Part shown: positions 32,661-44,394 of the stretch, one piece after another
How the letters are laid out: each line of letters starts with the position of its first letter
Position numbering within the stretch: position 1 is the first letter of the stretch
Assembly (NCBI GenBank): GCA_037178625.1
Contig: CM074138.1
Span: 2,418,001-2,482,000, forward strand
DNA: 64,000 nucleotides
Direction: 5' to 3'
Source of the DNA: Skeletonema tropicum
Lineage: Eukaryota; Bacillariophyta; Thalassiosirophyceae; Thalassiosirales; Thalassiosiraceae
The notes under the pieces: generated by a model
Database searches by the model: none
What the model was told of the DNA's origin: nothing
What the model saw: only the letters and a program-made list of their open reading frames with translations
Made by a program: the position numbers and the translations under genes

Positions 32661-35600
32661 TCACCTCAAACTATCTTCCAGACTCTCACCCAACAACTCC
32701 TCACCTTGACGAACACATTCCTTTGCCATTCCTGCAATCTCTTCGTCGCCATCCTCCAACAGTTCTGATAAAACAGGTAAACATTCTGGTAATAGAACCA
32801 TGTACTCTTCCCCGACAGTCTCAATGATCGAAAGAAGGCAGCTGATACCCGCCCTTCGTACCTCAGACCGCTTGTGTGAACACGCCTCCAGCACTGCAAA
32901 GTTGAGAGGCTTCCACAGCTGTTCATTCCCGGCAGCTGTGGCAAGAGCTGTTAGACATCCAGCTACATTCCCATGCTCCAATGTACCTTGTCCTTCCACC
33001 AACTTTTGATAAGAACTTGTTGCGGCATTCTCTTTTTGGCTCAAATCCGACGAAACAGGGAGATCTTTTGGGACGTGGGCCATAAGCAACTTGCCAAGAT
33101 GACTCAGAATCATATTGTAACGCTGATTGTCATCACCTCGAGTCCAGTCACCTCCTTCATGTGCATCTGCTTTCAGTGCAGACTCCAGGCAGAGTAGAAG
33201 CGGCTGCAATGGGCTCACTTCACTGTTATCATCCACAGAAGAGTCACTATCTGAATCCTCAATCGACGCGACGTCGCTTTGACCCATCATGTTTCGGACT
33301 TTGGCAAAGCAGAGACACTGCGATTTCCAATTCATCAATCACATCCGTAAGTACGCTTGTCAGACAAGGTAAGAAAATACTTCGAAGAGATTTACTCAAT
33401 GCAGCTGAAAGGGTCCAGAAGGCAACTCGTCGAGAGCTCGACTGATTCGAATCGTCGTCGTCTTCTTCCTTGATGTCACCTCTCCACTCACGAAGTCTGG
33501 CATAAAGTTGACGCAGCTGCGATTCTGATAATTTCATGACAAGAGATAGAAGTACCTTGTTCGCATCTGAGAGAAGTCTGGACTTCCATTCATCCCCGCC
33601 CTCGTATGAATACGCCGCGACGAGCACATTGAAAATCTTTCCAATTACAGGAGGCAGCTCGGAACGCTCAGATGTTCCCACCGATGCATTGATCACACCA
33701 AGAATTGAGCAAGCTTCCTCCCAATCAGATGAGTCACTGTCATCAGAATTGACCAATGTATTCGAGAGGGCCTTGCTGAGAGCTGGTGTAAGTTGTCGAA
33801 TGGGAGTTTTTGATGCCAATGCTGACTCTACTCGTTCTGTAGCTTCTTTCAGCGAGTGATCGCCTCTCCTCAAAGCTTTTGATGGCAGAGCATTATTTGA
33901 GAAAATCAGAGGAAGGTATGGTGGAAGAAATTGTGGTAGATTTTCGGCCAGAGCTTCCAATAAGCGTAGAATGGCCAGCTGCAACATTGATTCACTTGAT
34001 TCGGCTGGAAACTGGGTGCCTTCGGCCAAGAGATTGATCGATTTGAGGGAGGCTATAAGAGGCTTCACAATTGAAGGGAGAAGTGGGAGACAACGTGCCT
34101 TGAGAACGGCCACGAGTGATGCCAAACAGAGGGTGCTAGAGCTGAGCAATTGGCATTCTGCATCCTTGATGCCCAGCATCTCAACATCATCCTCATCACT
34201 TTCTCTTGACCAGGAAGCTGCAGTGCCACTGAAGAGTTTGGTGACGCTTTGTAACGCAGGTACAAATGCATCGGCAGCTTTTGATGTCAATTTGCTCTTC
34301 TCTGACGCAGGGCACAAAGATCTCACGAAACTTTCTAAAGCAACAAGAGCACCTTGTTGCATGATAATGTTGCGCTTTAGGGCAGCAACTGCTTCTTCGT
34401 CATCGCTTGATACACGAGGTTGTGCAACACCTACTTGCGCTACAAGTTCTGGAACCATTTCCAGGAACAGAGAAGCTTCTGCAGATTCCAAACTTACTTC
34501 AGCGACACGATCAGCAAGGAGACGAACTGTTTTCTTTCTCATGTAAGCATTCGGTTGATTCATCAGTAAGAGTAGATGAAACTGAAGCTAAGAAATGTGG
34601 CACAGGGAGGAGGCCTTGGATATTCTCAAGACACTCGCTGATTGCAATAGGAACTGCAGTCCAAAACTTACGTTCCTTTCTTCGCAATGCGCCTTCTCCA
34701 GCTAGTTTCGCATGTGCCCGCAACGCATGCATATGAGCTTGTAACAGCTCTTGCCACAATCGAAGCGAAACATCGGCATCATCACCCTGACTCTTGCGAA
34801 GAAGCCTCTTCACTGCGTTTGTGCCGGTGACATCACGTACCATTTCGAGTAAACAGATGGCAAGATATAAAATTGATCGCTGCTGCGATTCGTTGCACTC
34901 CGAATAGGAGCTAGGAATGTCCTCGCCAACGTTGGATCCACGTAAGGCTAGTGCAGCTACTTCAGACATACTAGCTTTCAGATTTGAGGATGAATCGTTT
35001 GCCGAGAAGCTAGAAGCACCACAAATGACAGACATGAGCTGCTCTGCATATTTCAATAGCAACAGAGAAGTCGGGATCTTGATTCCACTTGGAGAGGTGG
35101 CAAGCACGTGGCAGTTCAGTTTCGCAGAATTAGCATCTTCTTCGTCGTCGGTTGTTTCCATCTCGTTGTTGAGGTCAAAAGCCTGCAGTGCCAAGACACT
35201 TGCAGCCAGAGATGCAATTGCCTCAATTGAGTCTTCTTTCGTTGGTAGCAACTTGAGAGCATTGACGAAAGGATCAATCAAGTGGGTTCTCAACTTTCCG
35301 TTTCCATTTTCTGGTACAATTACCTTCCCAACAAAGCTTTCGATGAGTTTGAACAGAGATAAGTCGGTAGACTGTGCATTTGCGCAATAGGCAGGAATGA
35401 TTGCCGCAAGTGCATCTGCGAGAACTCTGGAATCAACCGTATCACGCGCCTGCTCTCCTCTATCATTAGACGAGTGTTTCCCTGCAATACTCATGAGAGC
35501 TGGAAGAAGCGAAGAAGATACTGTTGATGGTGATTCTTCACAAAGACATGTCAGCAATGATAATGCTAACGACCTGCCACGACCAGAATTTAAGGGGATT

Positions 35601-38600
35601 GATAGTTGATGGATTGCCTCCGACGATGCCGACTAACATATTGGCTTGGGTAGCAAGTGATTTTGTGCTTCCGACATCTGAGTGGGAGCGACTGCGCTTC
35701 TTTCGCTTCTTCCCGTCATCAGCTGATAAATCTGATATCTGGCTCTTGTATTGTTGATGAATTCCTAGCAAGGTTTGAAGGATCGATACTCTCGTGTAAT
35801 CCCTGCCACCAGAATCGCCTTCATTACTTTCAGTAGCAGAGAGAGCAAGCAATTGATCGAAGAGTTTCGATGACAACTTGGATATGTCAGAGACTTTGCC
35901 GAGATCAGACTTCTCTCGGACGCAATCGGTAATAAATACGACAGCAGCTTGACCATCTTCGGATTGGGAGACATCCACGTTATCAAGAAGATGAAATAGG
36001 TCCGCAGCAGTCATAGGAAGGCTCAATAGAGCTGCGCCAGCGATCTCATTTTCGTGTTGGGTGCGAAGATTGAGCAAAGCTGCTGCAACAGCGTGCCTTG
36101 ACTTCGAATCCAATTTTGGAAACACACCATTTATCCACGACTGACGGCCAACTGCTTGCTTTATCACCGAATCTGATAACATTAGAGGCGACGAATTAGA
36201 ACCGAGGGCCTCAAGAATCGCTTCCAACATACTTCCTGGGTATGGTTCTAGAACTGAAAATGAATCAGAGGCTCCAATGGAGTAAGATCTTGATCGTCCT
36301 ACCTGTTGACTGACGGCCCTACAGAAATTTGAATACTCATTCCATCACCTTCAACCTGCATAGTGTTCACGAGAACTCCTTTTAACATTGTAGCTACACA
36401 GTCTCGAAGGCGGCAAATAGAAGCATTGACAACAAACTCTTCCACGTTCAAACTAAGGAACGATTGAAATAAATCTTTGCCTCCCAACTCCCAGCGTTTG
36501 GCCAAAGGAAAAACACGTTCACCAGACCTCTCCATTGCTGATAGAATAACTGCAGCCTGCTTGGCATCCACCATCAATGATTTGATTGTCTTCACTCAAA
36601 GCACAAGATTTACACTGCTTGATCAAAAAACTCTGCAGCTCAGATGGTTGTGCATAGGCTAGCACTATCTGGCTCAGTGCTTGCGGCAGGGTGCCAACAC
36701 CGTCCATTAAAAGAGACGAACGAAGTGGGGATGACTTGTCGGTGACTTTGTCATAAATAAGTGACACTTTCTCGTCCTTGTTCGCCAGTTTCATACTCGC
36801 AAGCATGTCGAGTAAACTCTCGCGAACCTCTCGCACATGATGCTGATAGAAGTGCCAATGCAGGCACGATGCAATCAATAGCCAGCTCGTTCGAAACTTT
36901 TCCGCCTTCCAAAGCTGCCTTGGCAGTACTGAGAATATGTACGATCCCATCCTTGCTGGCTTCAGGTCGTAAGCAAGCGTGGATGAGACGCACAAGATCG
37001 GGAGCTGCATTCGTTGTTGATGCATCAGCTGTCAATTGAGATGAGATCGCAGGCTTGGAAATAGCATCTACGGAGATACTGTAGAGGGTGAAGATGCAAG
37101 TTTCATGATTGCGTTGCCAAATCCGTCTAAGGTCCTCTGATTTTAACACCGGCAAGTAATTGTCACAATTCTGCAGTAAGAAATCTTGCCTCCATCTCGA
37201 ACGACTTCACTCTTCTTGGATTCGTTTGTATAAGAGTTCATCTGGTATACAATGAGATCAATCACCTCTGTAAGCTGCATCGATGCGGGACGAAAGTTTT
37301 TCATGCAACTCTGAATGGGCGTGTAAGGCTAGCCACACAAAACGATTCTGAAGGAGCGCTGGTGCATCAAATGATTTCTTACTGTAACACTGTTCCAGGA
37401 CATATTCCGCAATGTGATTGCTTGTGATGAAATCTTCCACACTGGCAGAACTGTCATCTTTGGCAAAGCTGAGAAGCTCTTCCGATGCAACTTCTGAGAT
37501 CTTTGTAGTTAGATCAGAATCGTCGTTAGTCTGTTGCTGTCATCCCATTGATGTGAGCACCCACAGCGAGGAACAGCTTACAGTACAGCTGAGTCAATTG
37601 ATCAAGATCAGTCGTCTTGAGCGTCCATGCCACTCTCCACATTTATTTCATCCCCTATGAGCTTGGCAACAACGCCACAAATACCAATACAAGAAGTAGA
37701 GTGGCGATTCCAGCACAATTGAATTCTGCTCACTTTTTCTTCCTTGCTTAAATGCCTTCCAACGAACTAAGCGGAGACCATGTAGTGTCTGTACCGATGA
37801 ATGTCCAGTGAAGCAATGCTGACAGTGCCTTGTTCGCTAAGCTTTCCAAATCATCTAGAAGTGAAGCTAGTAGTAAGGGTGGCTCGTCCACGTACCATTC
37901 ATTTTCAGTTTCCCTTGAGAACTCTCAACTGGCTCAATAAAATTCACTCCTGCTGCTACAGCGACTTCAGGATCATCTTCGGTACATAATCTTCGTAGAA
38001 GAGCTTGGCCCATCTCTGCATCAATGTCAACGTTCTCATCACTGCTCTCGTTGTAAATTTGTTCGTTCAACCTGACAACGGCGTCCAAGCGGATCTTCGA
38101 GTCACCATGCTCAAGTGCAACTCGGAGTGGGAGAAGGCTCGATACAGGCGTTATCAACTTCCTCCACCAGACCATCTTTCTTTGAACTAGACTTTGATAC
38201 CTGAAACGAAGTAGCATCACGCTCCAAAAGCAGCGCCAGACGAGACTCCAGCCGTTTCCCTTCTGGGGTGGTATTGATCGCGTATGCGACGCCCTGGTCT
38301 CTAACTGAAGCATTCACTTCTGATAAAGCCTTCAGAATTGACTTGTATCTCTCTGTCAAGATGTTCGACGACGATTTCTCCGATAATCCTTGATGCAATT
38401 CATTAAATGTACTTTACCAAGTGAACTGACACTGCGGCAATCAACATTGACTGATTGAAATTCCATAATCTAGCAAGAGATGGTGTTTTGATCTGTACAA
38501 GCACGTAGATGTGAACTATGTCAGCCGACCTGAATAAAGGCGCAGCAACACAAAAGCACAACAATAATTAAACTTACCAATCTGAGGAGTAGAATCACAT

Positions 38601-40427
38601 CCCGATCCTGCCTTGAACTTGTCATCCGCTTTCTTGTTCTTTTTGCCTCCATCGGCCATCAATGCTTTCTTGCCCTCCTTCTCAATCCTCTGAAATGCAT
38701 GCATCACAAGAGATGCAACAAACGGCGCCATTCTATCCAAAATATCATGATCGAAAGAGTCTCCACCATCTTCATCAATGCCGCCATAGATAGAATCTAT
38801 TATGGTACCAATAGCCACTGAAATCGATGATGAATTCTTGGATAGAATCTTGTACGTCGACGATGCAATGTCGACACCCAGGTAGTCAACAATGTTGCTT
38901 CTTCGATTTTTGGAGGGTGGCAACATTGGAAGATAGTGGTCCCAATCATCATCGTCATCTTTCGCCTTCTTGTCGATAACGGCAGAACTGTCCATGATTG
39001 TGATCAATGTCATTATAGCACTTGTAGCATCATCAATTTCATCAGCAGACAACGAGCTAGATTTCTCCGATAATTCACCGAACGAAAGTTTCTTCCCTCC
39101 TACCAACGACGAAATGGGCATACCCTCCGCAGTACTATTACACAAGGCCTCTTTCACAGTATCATTCAATGGTGATAGCAATGCCAAAGTAGATGCCAAC
39201 AGTCTACCCCACTCCTTCCATTCAGGACAATAATACATCGCAACATCGTCATCACCACTATTACCTCCTACCAGATTTCAACGCTGCCAGTACACCAACG
39301 GAAGGATCTTCCGCACCATACTCTCCTGAACACCAGGAGTAATCGCACCACCAGACTTTGACACCCCCCTCTTGAGATTTGGACTGATGATATAATGCCT
39401 CCACCAAAATAGATGCCGAGAAGGAATATCAATGTACTAATCCCCCTTCTCACCACACATGCTCCTCCTCCTCCTCCTCTTCCATCATTCTCTCCATCAT
39501 CCACCATCATTTCATTCCTCATCTCCTCTGCCTCCACCACACAAACATCCCGTCCAACCTTACCAATATTCACAATCACACTCACCAACGCATCATCCTT
39601 GGCAACACGCTTTCGCCAACCCCACCCGACTTAACGGTGGTGCACCCCGTGCCGCCAAGGGACGTAAAAATGTCCATGTTGGTACCGTTTGCAAATCGAT
39701 CAATGCCACGACTCGTGAAAAGATGGCGGCTGTAGTACTTGTTGGGTAGCATACTTGCAATGGTAGGAACGTTTGTAGGAGCATGGATGCTGTATTGGGA
39801 CGAGCGTGTATGTCATATCGTCGTAGGAGGTATTCGATGATTTGAAGGCAGGCTAGTACAATTGGATCATTATTGTCACCTACCACTATCATCATCATCA
39901 TCACCGCCTTGTGCCAATTCTTTGGGTGGAATCTCCATAACCATAGTCCCAATCAAACGAAGCATCTTTTCAATGGATTCATCCACCTCTTGATTCTGTT
40001 GGGATGTTGCCATACCCCGTTCATACGATAGATTTTGTTGCGAGAATAATCCTCCCATAAACTCGGGACTCTTCCACATTCGTACCAATGCCGCCGTTGT
40101 AGTAGTAGTAGTAGTATCATTCTCAGTATGCCTCGGCATGCAGCAACACTCAAAACATCCAATGCAGCAATCGCACCTTCTCGTAAATCAATCAAATTGA
40201 CTGCAGCAGCCTCACGTGCCGTATCGTACAGTAAACTAACCTTCTCCTTGACATTATTATTGGAATTGATGCCGAGAGAATGTCCATGGAGAGAGGAAGT
40301 GGTGAAATCCACGTCCGATGGATTGTGTCTTGTCACGAGAGGTGGAGGTGGTGAATCCGGCAGTGGTGGATTTGTTGGTGGACGAGGAGAGGGCGGCGAG
40401 TTGATCGCCTAGATTGGACATGGACAT
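32661..40427 (-). CDS. UTP10: UTP10/HEATR1 homologue, frame broken many times
   Basis: The minus-strand pieces line up in order with UTP10/HEATR1, the large HEAT-repeat protein of the U3 snoRNP (t-UTP complex) needed for rRNA transcription and 18S processing. N-terminal pieces read MSMSNLGDQLAALSSS, VSLLYDTAREAAAVNL, then IIEYLLRRYDIHARPNTA, matching the conserved N-terminus. The C-terminus reads EVRRAGISCLLSII, EEYMVLLPECLPVLSELLED, then GEELLGESLED. An intron is likely near 38460-38580 (GTAAGT...TTGCTAG). I find at least ten single-base frame changes, near 40340, 40145, 39885, 39745, 39598, 39370 (in a G6 run), 38150, 36838, 36590, 36300, 34540 and 33275. None coincides with a clean splice pair. 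Each step restores homologous frame, so coding content is clear though the reading is not. Confidence 0.72.
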
Positions 40428-42293
40428 TTTGAATGATGGTCTTTTTGTTTTGTGTTATATTTGTTATGTCAGTTTGCCTCAGTAGTGATGTTGTTAGCTG
40501 ATATTCGTTTTGTTTAGTTCTTATTTGTTTTTTATTTCTATTCTTTCAGCTCGTTTGCTAATTCTCTAGAGTTGTAGATTGAATGAGAGGTAGGAATATA
40601 AGCAGATAGCAAGTTTACATGAAAGGATGATATGTCAGTAACTACAGAAGGAAAAAGATGGTCAAATGAAAAAGCAGATCACAGAGACGTTAAGTTAATC
40701 TCCATCTCCACAAGCAGCTCAGACAAGCCATCCGGAAGAAGAAGATTGGCCGATATAGTCAGGCTCTCTAGACTTCATCGAACGCCATCAGCAGAGTGCA
40801 AAAGTGTATGCTCCTTTCAACCGATGATGGCATCTTCTTCTTGGATGCATCAGATGATGATGATGAATCAAGAAGCGTGAAATGAGAGCACATTCAGCCA
40901 ACTACTACTTTCTAGCCATGAACACAACAGTCCACTATTGCCACCACTTATATGCCAGTCGTCCACTTACCATGCCGACATGATGCTTGGCGTTTGTTCT
41001 ACATGTAGTATGCGACGACGCCATCGTCAAAATCTCATGTTGATGGTTGGCTTGCGTCTGTCGGTGTTTTTTGCGGGAACCATCACTTTTTTGCGGGAAA
41101 GCTAGCTCGTTTTGCTGTTGCTAAGACATTGAACGAAGATATGCTTCTAGCAATCGCTCGCCTCTACTACTTATCGACATACCATCTCGCCTAATAGCAG
41201 CATCAATATCATCCTGAGCAACAAACCAAACAAGAGATGTACCGTGGTCAATGTTCTGCCGCCTTGCTAGAGAGAGGAGGACGACATCGTTGCGTTGGAC
41301 TCGCTACTTTGTATTTGTACTTGCTTGCTTCTTTTGCAATTTGCAACATACCCAATATTCATTCTCTTGGCTGGTAAAAGCACGACGACTCACAGAGAAT
41401 ATTGCATGACTGAATAACTCTGTTTTGGATAGGAGTCTTGTTTTACACTGTGAGCTGTAGCTGTAGTCTCAAAAGATGCGGTCACCAGTATTTTGTCGAA
41501 CAACGGGCTCTATGAACAATGCTTCACAATGCTGATACCATTGCCTCAATCATGACCACTGTAATCGAAGTCTGAAGTACCCGCCTCCCTTGTTGGCGTA
41601 TCCAATAGCCAGCTACTCCACAACAAGTAATCTATTGCATGCATGCTCCCCTATCCGATAGAATACGAGAGAAGGGGAAGGAGGCGGGGTACCGTTGGAG
41701 CGCGAGATGGAAGTGTCCGAATGGGTGTGAAGTTGGATATTTTGGATGGTTGAAGCTGGTTGTTGGATGAGACTGTTGTGTGTGTGGCTGGAGATGCGTG
41801 TCTGACCACTTTTGATGCGCACACAACTGTAACTGACACACGCACAAGCCTGTACCTCAAGAATGGACAAGATGATGACACTCCTAATACTTATGAGGCT
41901 TGTGGCAAGCTGGCCATGTGACAGGAACAAGGCAAGCTGCATGGTATCGATCACTCTATCCCTAGCTCCAGCTAGAGGTCTATTTCTCTGTATCTGTATA
42001 TTATGTGAGGAGTGTAGGTGTAGGTGTAGGTGTACAATAGACCAAATATATTTCTCAATCTAGGCATTCACATTTACTGCCTCATAAATCTTAGCAAACG
42101 ACAGGGCCCGTCCCATTCCGTTCGCCTGCGTTTCAGCCCCTACTCGTACTGCATTCAATCAAGTTAAGCTGGTGGGGAGAGAAGAGTGAATGAAAGCCAA
42201 GGTGAAGAGAGAACAGCGCAGCTGGAAATTTGGACGGGTCTGTCAAGCTTTGTGGCGTCATGTGTCATTAAGCACTGTGAGAAAACCACATAC
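40428..42293. other. Gene-poor stretch with one possible terminal exon
   Basis: Mostly without recognisable genes. A frame on the minus strand at 41121-41303 looks protein-like (listed separately). A GTGTAG tandem lies at about 42014-42034. Confidence 0.4.
41121..41303 (-). CDS. Possible terminal exon of an unidentified gene
   Basis: An open frame without ATG reads RNDVVLLSLARRQNI, then SLVWFVAQDDIDAAIRRDGM and RGERLLEAYLRSM before a stop. Composition is amphipathic and protein-like and unlike the surrounding DNA. Preceding exons were not found, so this may be a gene relic. Confidence 0.25.
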   Translation of the reverse strand, partial: RVQRNDVVLLSLARRQNIDHGTSLVWFVAQDDIDAAIRRDGMSISSRGERLLEAYLRSMS

Positions 42294-44008
42294 ATATCCC
42301 AACCATTTTTTGAAATCTCCTTTTGAAAGGAGATTTACGTAGAGCTCTGGTATGTTTCTACGTGAGAGGCAAATCTCCTTTTGAAAGGAGATTTCAAATA
42401 TACTCGTAGGCCTCGTGCAAATAAGTAACATGTCCTCGCTTAATATCAGTGCTTTGTGTGGCCTTTAGGTCAATTATTGCGTAGAAGGGCTACAGTAGTG
42501 TTGAAAAATTTCACCCTTTCTGAGATTTGTGAAAGTTACAGGGTGAAACTTCAAGAATTTCAAGGGAATTTCAAAAACAAATTTCACTACAGCTTATTCT
42601 AAACTTAAGACCACACAATTTCTCTTGTACGAACACTCACAATCCAACCAGCCACCACACTCTCAAAGCGTCTCAGAAATCCTCTTCCCAAGCACCTTCT
42701 TCGCATGCATTGATATGATGAAGGTTTTCATATCTTCGCAGAAGGGCAATTCCAGTGCCATCCTTCATCCTATTCCGGACCTTAGTAAGAATGGTGTGCT
42801 TCAAAGGTTTGGCCCGATGTTCGCAATCCATAGACCCCACCGTTCCCATGGACAGTAGAGGCTTTGCAACGAGTTGATAGAAGTCGGACATTCCTGCGTA
42901 ACACTCATACCACCCCAAGCGTCCAGAAATAGCACCAGTCCTCTTGCATACTTTACCACTTCTTTGATACTGAAAGACTTGTTACTCTTTTCCAGTTCCT
43001 CAGAAGATGGAAGCAGCGGAAGTGGATCTGCAAAAGAATGATACCAGTCATTCGACTGAGTATCAAAGTTCTCGAAATCCTTGAGCACTCTCTTCTGCAT
43101 CTCGTCCAAACCATCAACACCCAAGGCCACATACCACTCAATCATCTTTCTCACAAGTGCGGCCTTGTTTGTCTGCAGGTGGAATACATTCCTCCAGGCA
43201 CGAGACTTGGGGTCACAGAGGAAAGCCATCAAGTGATGCTCATCGAGTAAGCCAACCTTCTATCCGCTGGGATCAGTTTTTGGTTTTTCGTGTTAGCGAT
43301 ATTGGAGCGATATTGGCCTTCCCGCCAGAACTTTTGAGAATTTCAATTTTGGCCAAATTTATCAACAATTTCACCCTGAAATTTTCCAGTAAGTTTCAGT
43401 GCTGAAATTTCTCCCTTAGAAATTTTTCAACACTAGGCTACAGGTTTGTGAGGGGAAAACACAAAAGGAGCTGTACTCTACTCGCTAGCTTAGAAAAGTT
43501 CGCCCGTGACTTGGTAGGAAAGTCAGACCGTGGCCTTTCTCGTGTAGGATGTAAGGGTTCATACTCACATTGCATTGTGCAAGAGATGCGCAATGGTTAG
43601 CGTTGAGTTAGACTGAATACTGGTTTACTGTGTACTTTGAGGCTTGTACGCAGCTATAATCTGTTGTAACGTTTAACGATACTAAACAAAAGACGGCTTG
43701 TCACTACACGAGTGACAAGTACGCGCCTTCGGGATATCGGTTGTGCTTAGAATAGATAGTTAGCTGTGCTATTTCTGTAGGTTAGGTACACATTTCGGGG
43801 GTTAGCTGCAGACAGTCTAGTGTGGCGTGTGGCAGCAGGATTTACGACAGATGTTACCGTGAGAGGAAGTACAATCTCCACGGGCGATGTTTTGTAAGCT
43901 TTCATCACTAACAAGTCGGAGTAGCAAATCTCCTTTTGAAAGGAGATTTCAGGTCTAAGGGGTTATGAGCCTAACAGCAAATCTCCTTTCAAAAGGAGAT
44001 GGATGTAC
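42294..44008. mobile_element. Hairpin-cassette element A (AAATCTCC type), interrupted by a hAT
   Basis: The left end is ATATCCCAACCATTTTTTGA. Four near-perfect palindromes with 11-bp arms AAATCTCCTTT/AAAGGAGATTT stand at 42313-42336, 42371-42394, 43926-43949 and 43979-44000. The DNA between them is homologous to element B: GTAGAGCTCTGGTATGTTTC between hairpins 1 and 2, GGCCTCGTGCAA, GCGTAGAAGGGCTACAG, CACAAAAGGAGCTGTACT and ACAAGTCGGAGTAGC before hairpin 3. The right terminus is truncated (GGAGAT directly joined to GGATGTA). No long ORF belongs to it. About 400 bases (43500-43915) have no match in B. Confidence 0.78.
42496..43435 (-). mobile_element. hAT-type element nested in element A, with transposase remnant
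   Basis: Terminal inverted repeats TAGTGTTGAAAAATTTC / GAAATTTTTCAACACTA are perfect over 17 bp. An 8-bp target duplication GGCTACAG flanks the element at 42488-42495 and 43436-43443. TAGTG ends and 8-bp duplications are hallmarks of hAT. On the minus strand two overlapping frames (43232-42801 and 42918-42673) read MMAFLCDPKSRAWRNVFHL, then KPLLSMGTVGSMDCEHRAKP and RNRMKDGTGIALLRRYENLH, resembling the end of a hAT transposase including its dimerisation region. The frames are out of register and only the C-terminal part is present, so the element is non-autonomous. Confidence 0.8.
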
Positions 44009-44030
44009 AAGATTTGGCTGTGAAGAAAGC

Positions 44031-44394
44031 ATATCCCAACCATTTTGAAAACGGCACTTTTGTGCCGTTTTGCCAATGGGCTCAGCACCGCAAGGGCATG
44101 AAAACGGCACAAAAGTGCCGTTTTGCTACTCCGACTTGTTACTTAGTGTCAAAGCTAGCGAGTAAAGTACAGCTCCTTTTGTGTTTTCCATTACAAACCT
44201 GTAGCCCTTCTACGCAAGAAAGTAACCTTAAGGCCACACAATGGCTCATGCTTTGTTCTAACAATTGCACGAGGCCTTCGTCGGAGTAGCAAAACGGCAC
44301 AAATGTGCCGTTTTGCCTCACACGTAGAAACATACCAGAGCTCTACGGAAAACGGCACAAAAGTGCCGTTTTCAAAAAATGGTTGGGATGTATA
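44031..44394. mobile_element. Hairpin-cassette element B (AAAACGGCAC type), 364 bp
   Basis: Inverted relative to element A and about 20 bp from its right end. Termini are ATATCCCAACCATTTTG and the reverse of CATCCCAACCATTTTTTG. Four palindromes with arms AAAACGGCAC/GTGCCGTTTT and a four-base centre stand at 44048-44071, 44101-44124, 44291-44314 and 44349-44372, at the same places as the four hairpins in A. Flanks are conserved with A: GTAGAGCTCTGGTATGTTTC, GGCCTCGTGCAA, GCGTAGAAGGGCTACAGG, CACAAAAGGAGCTGTACT and ACAAGTCGGAGTAGC. Confidence 0.85.

Noticed and set aside
33971..34546. Plus-strand frame of 191 codons
   Set aside because: Antisense to the UTP10 frame, which shows family similarity; this one does not.
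41613..41954. Minus-strand frame of 113 codons
   Set aside because: Composition is Ser/Thr/His-rich and overlaps alternative frames of similar length; no domain and no supporting start.
42313..44372. CRISPR array made by the repeated palindromes
   Set aside because: Repeats are grouped two and two, spacers are unequal and conserved between elements, and the context is eukaryotic with terminal inverted repeats. It is a transposon-like element.
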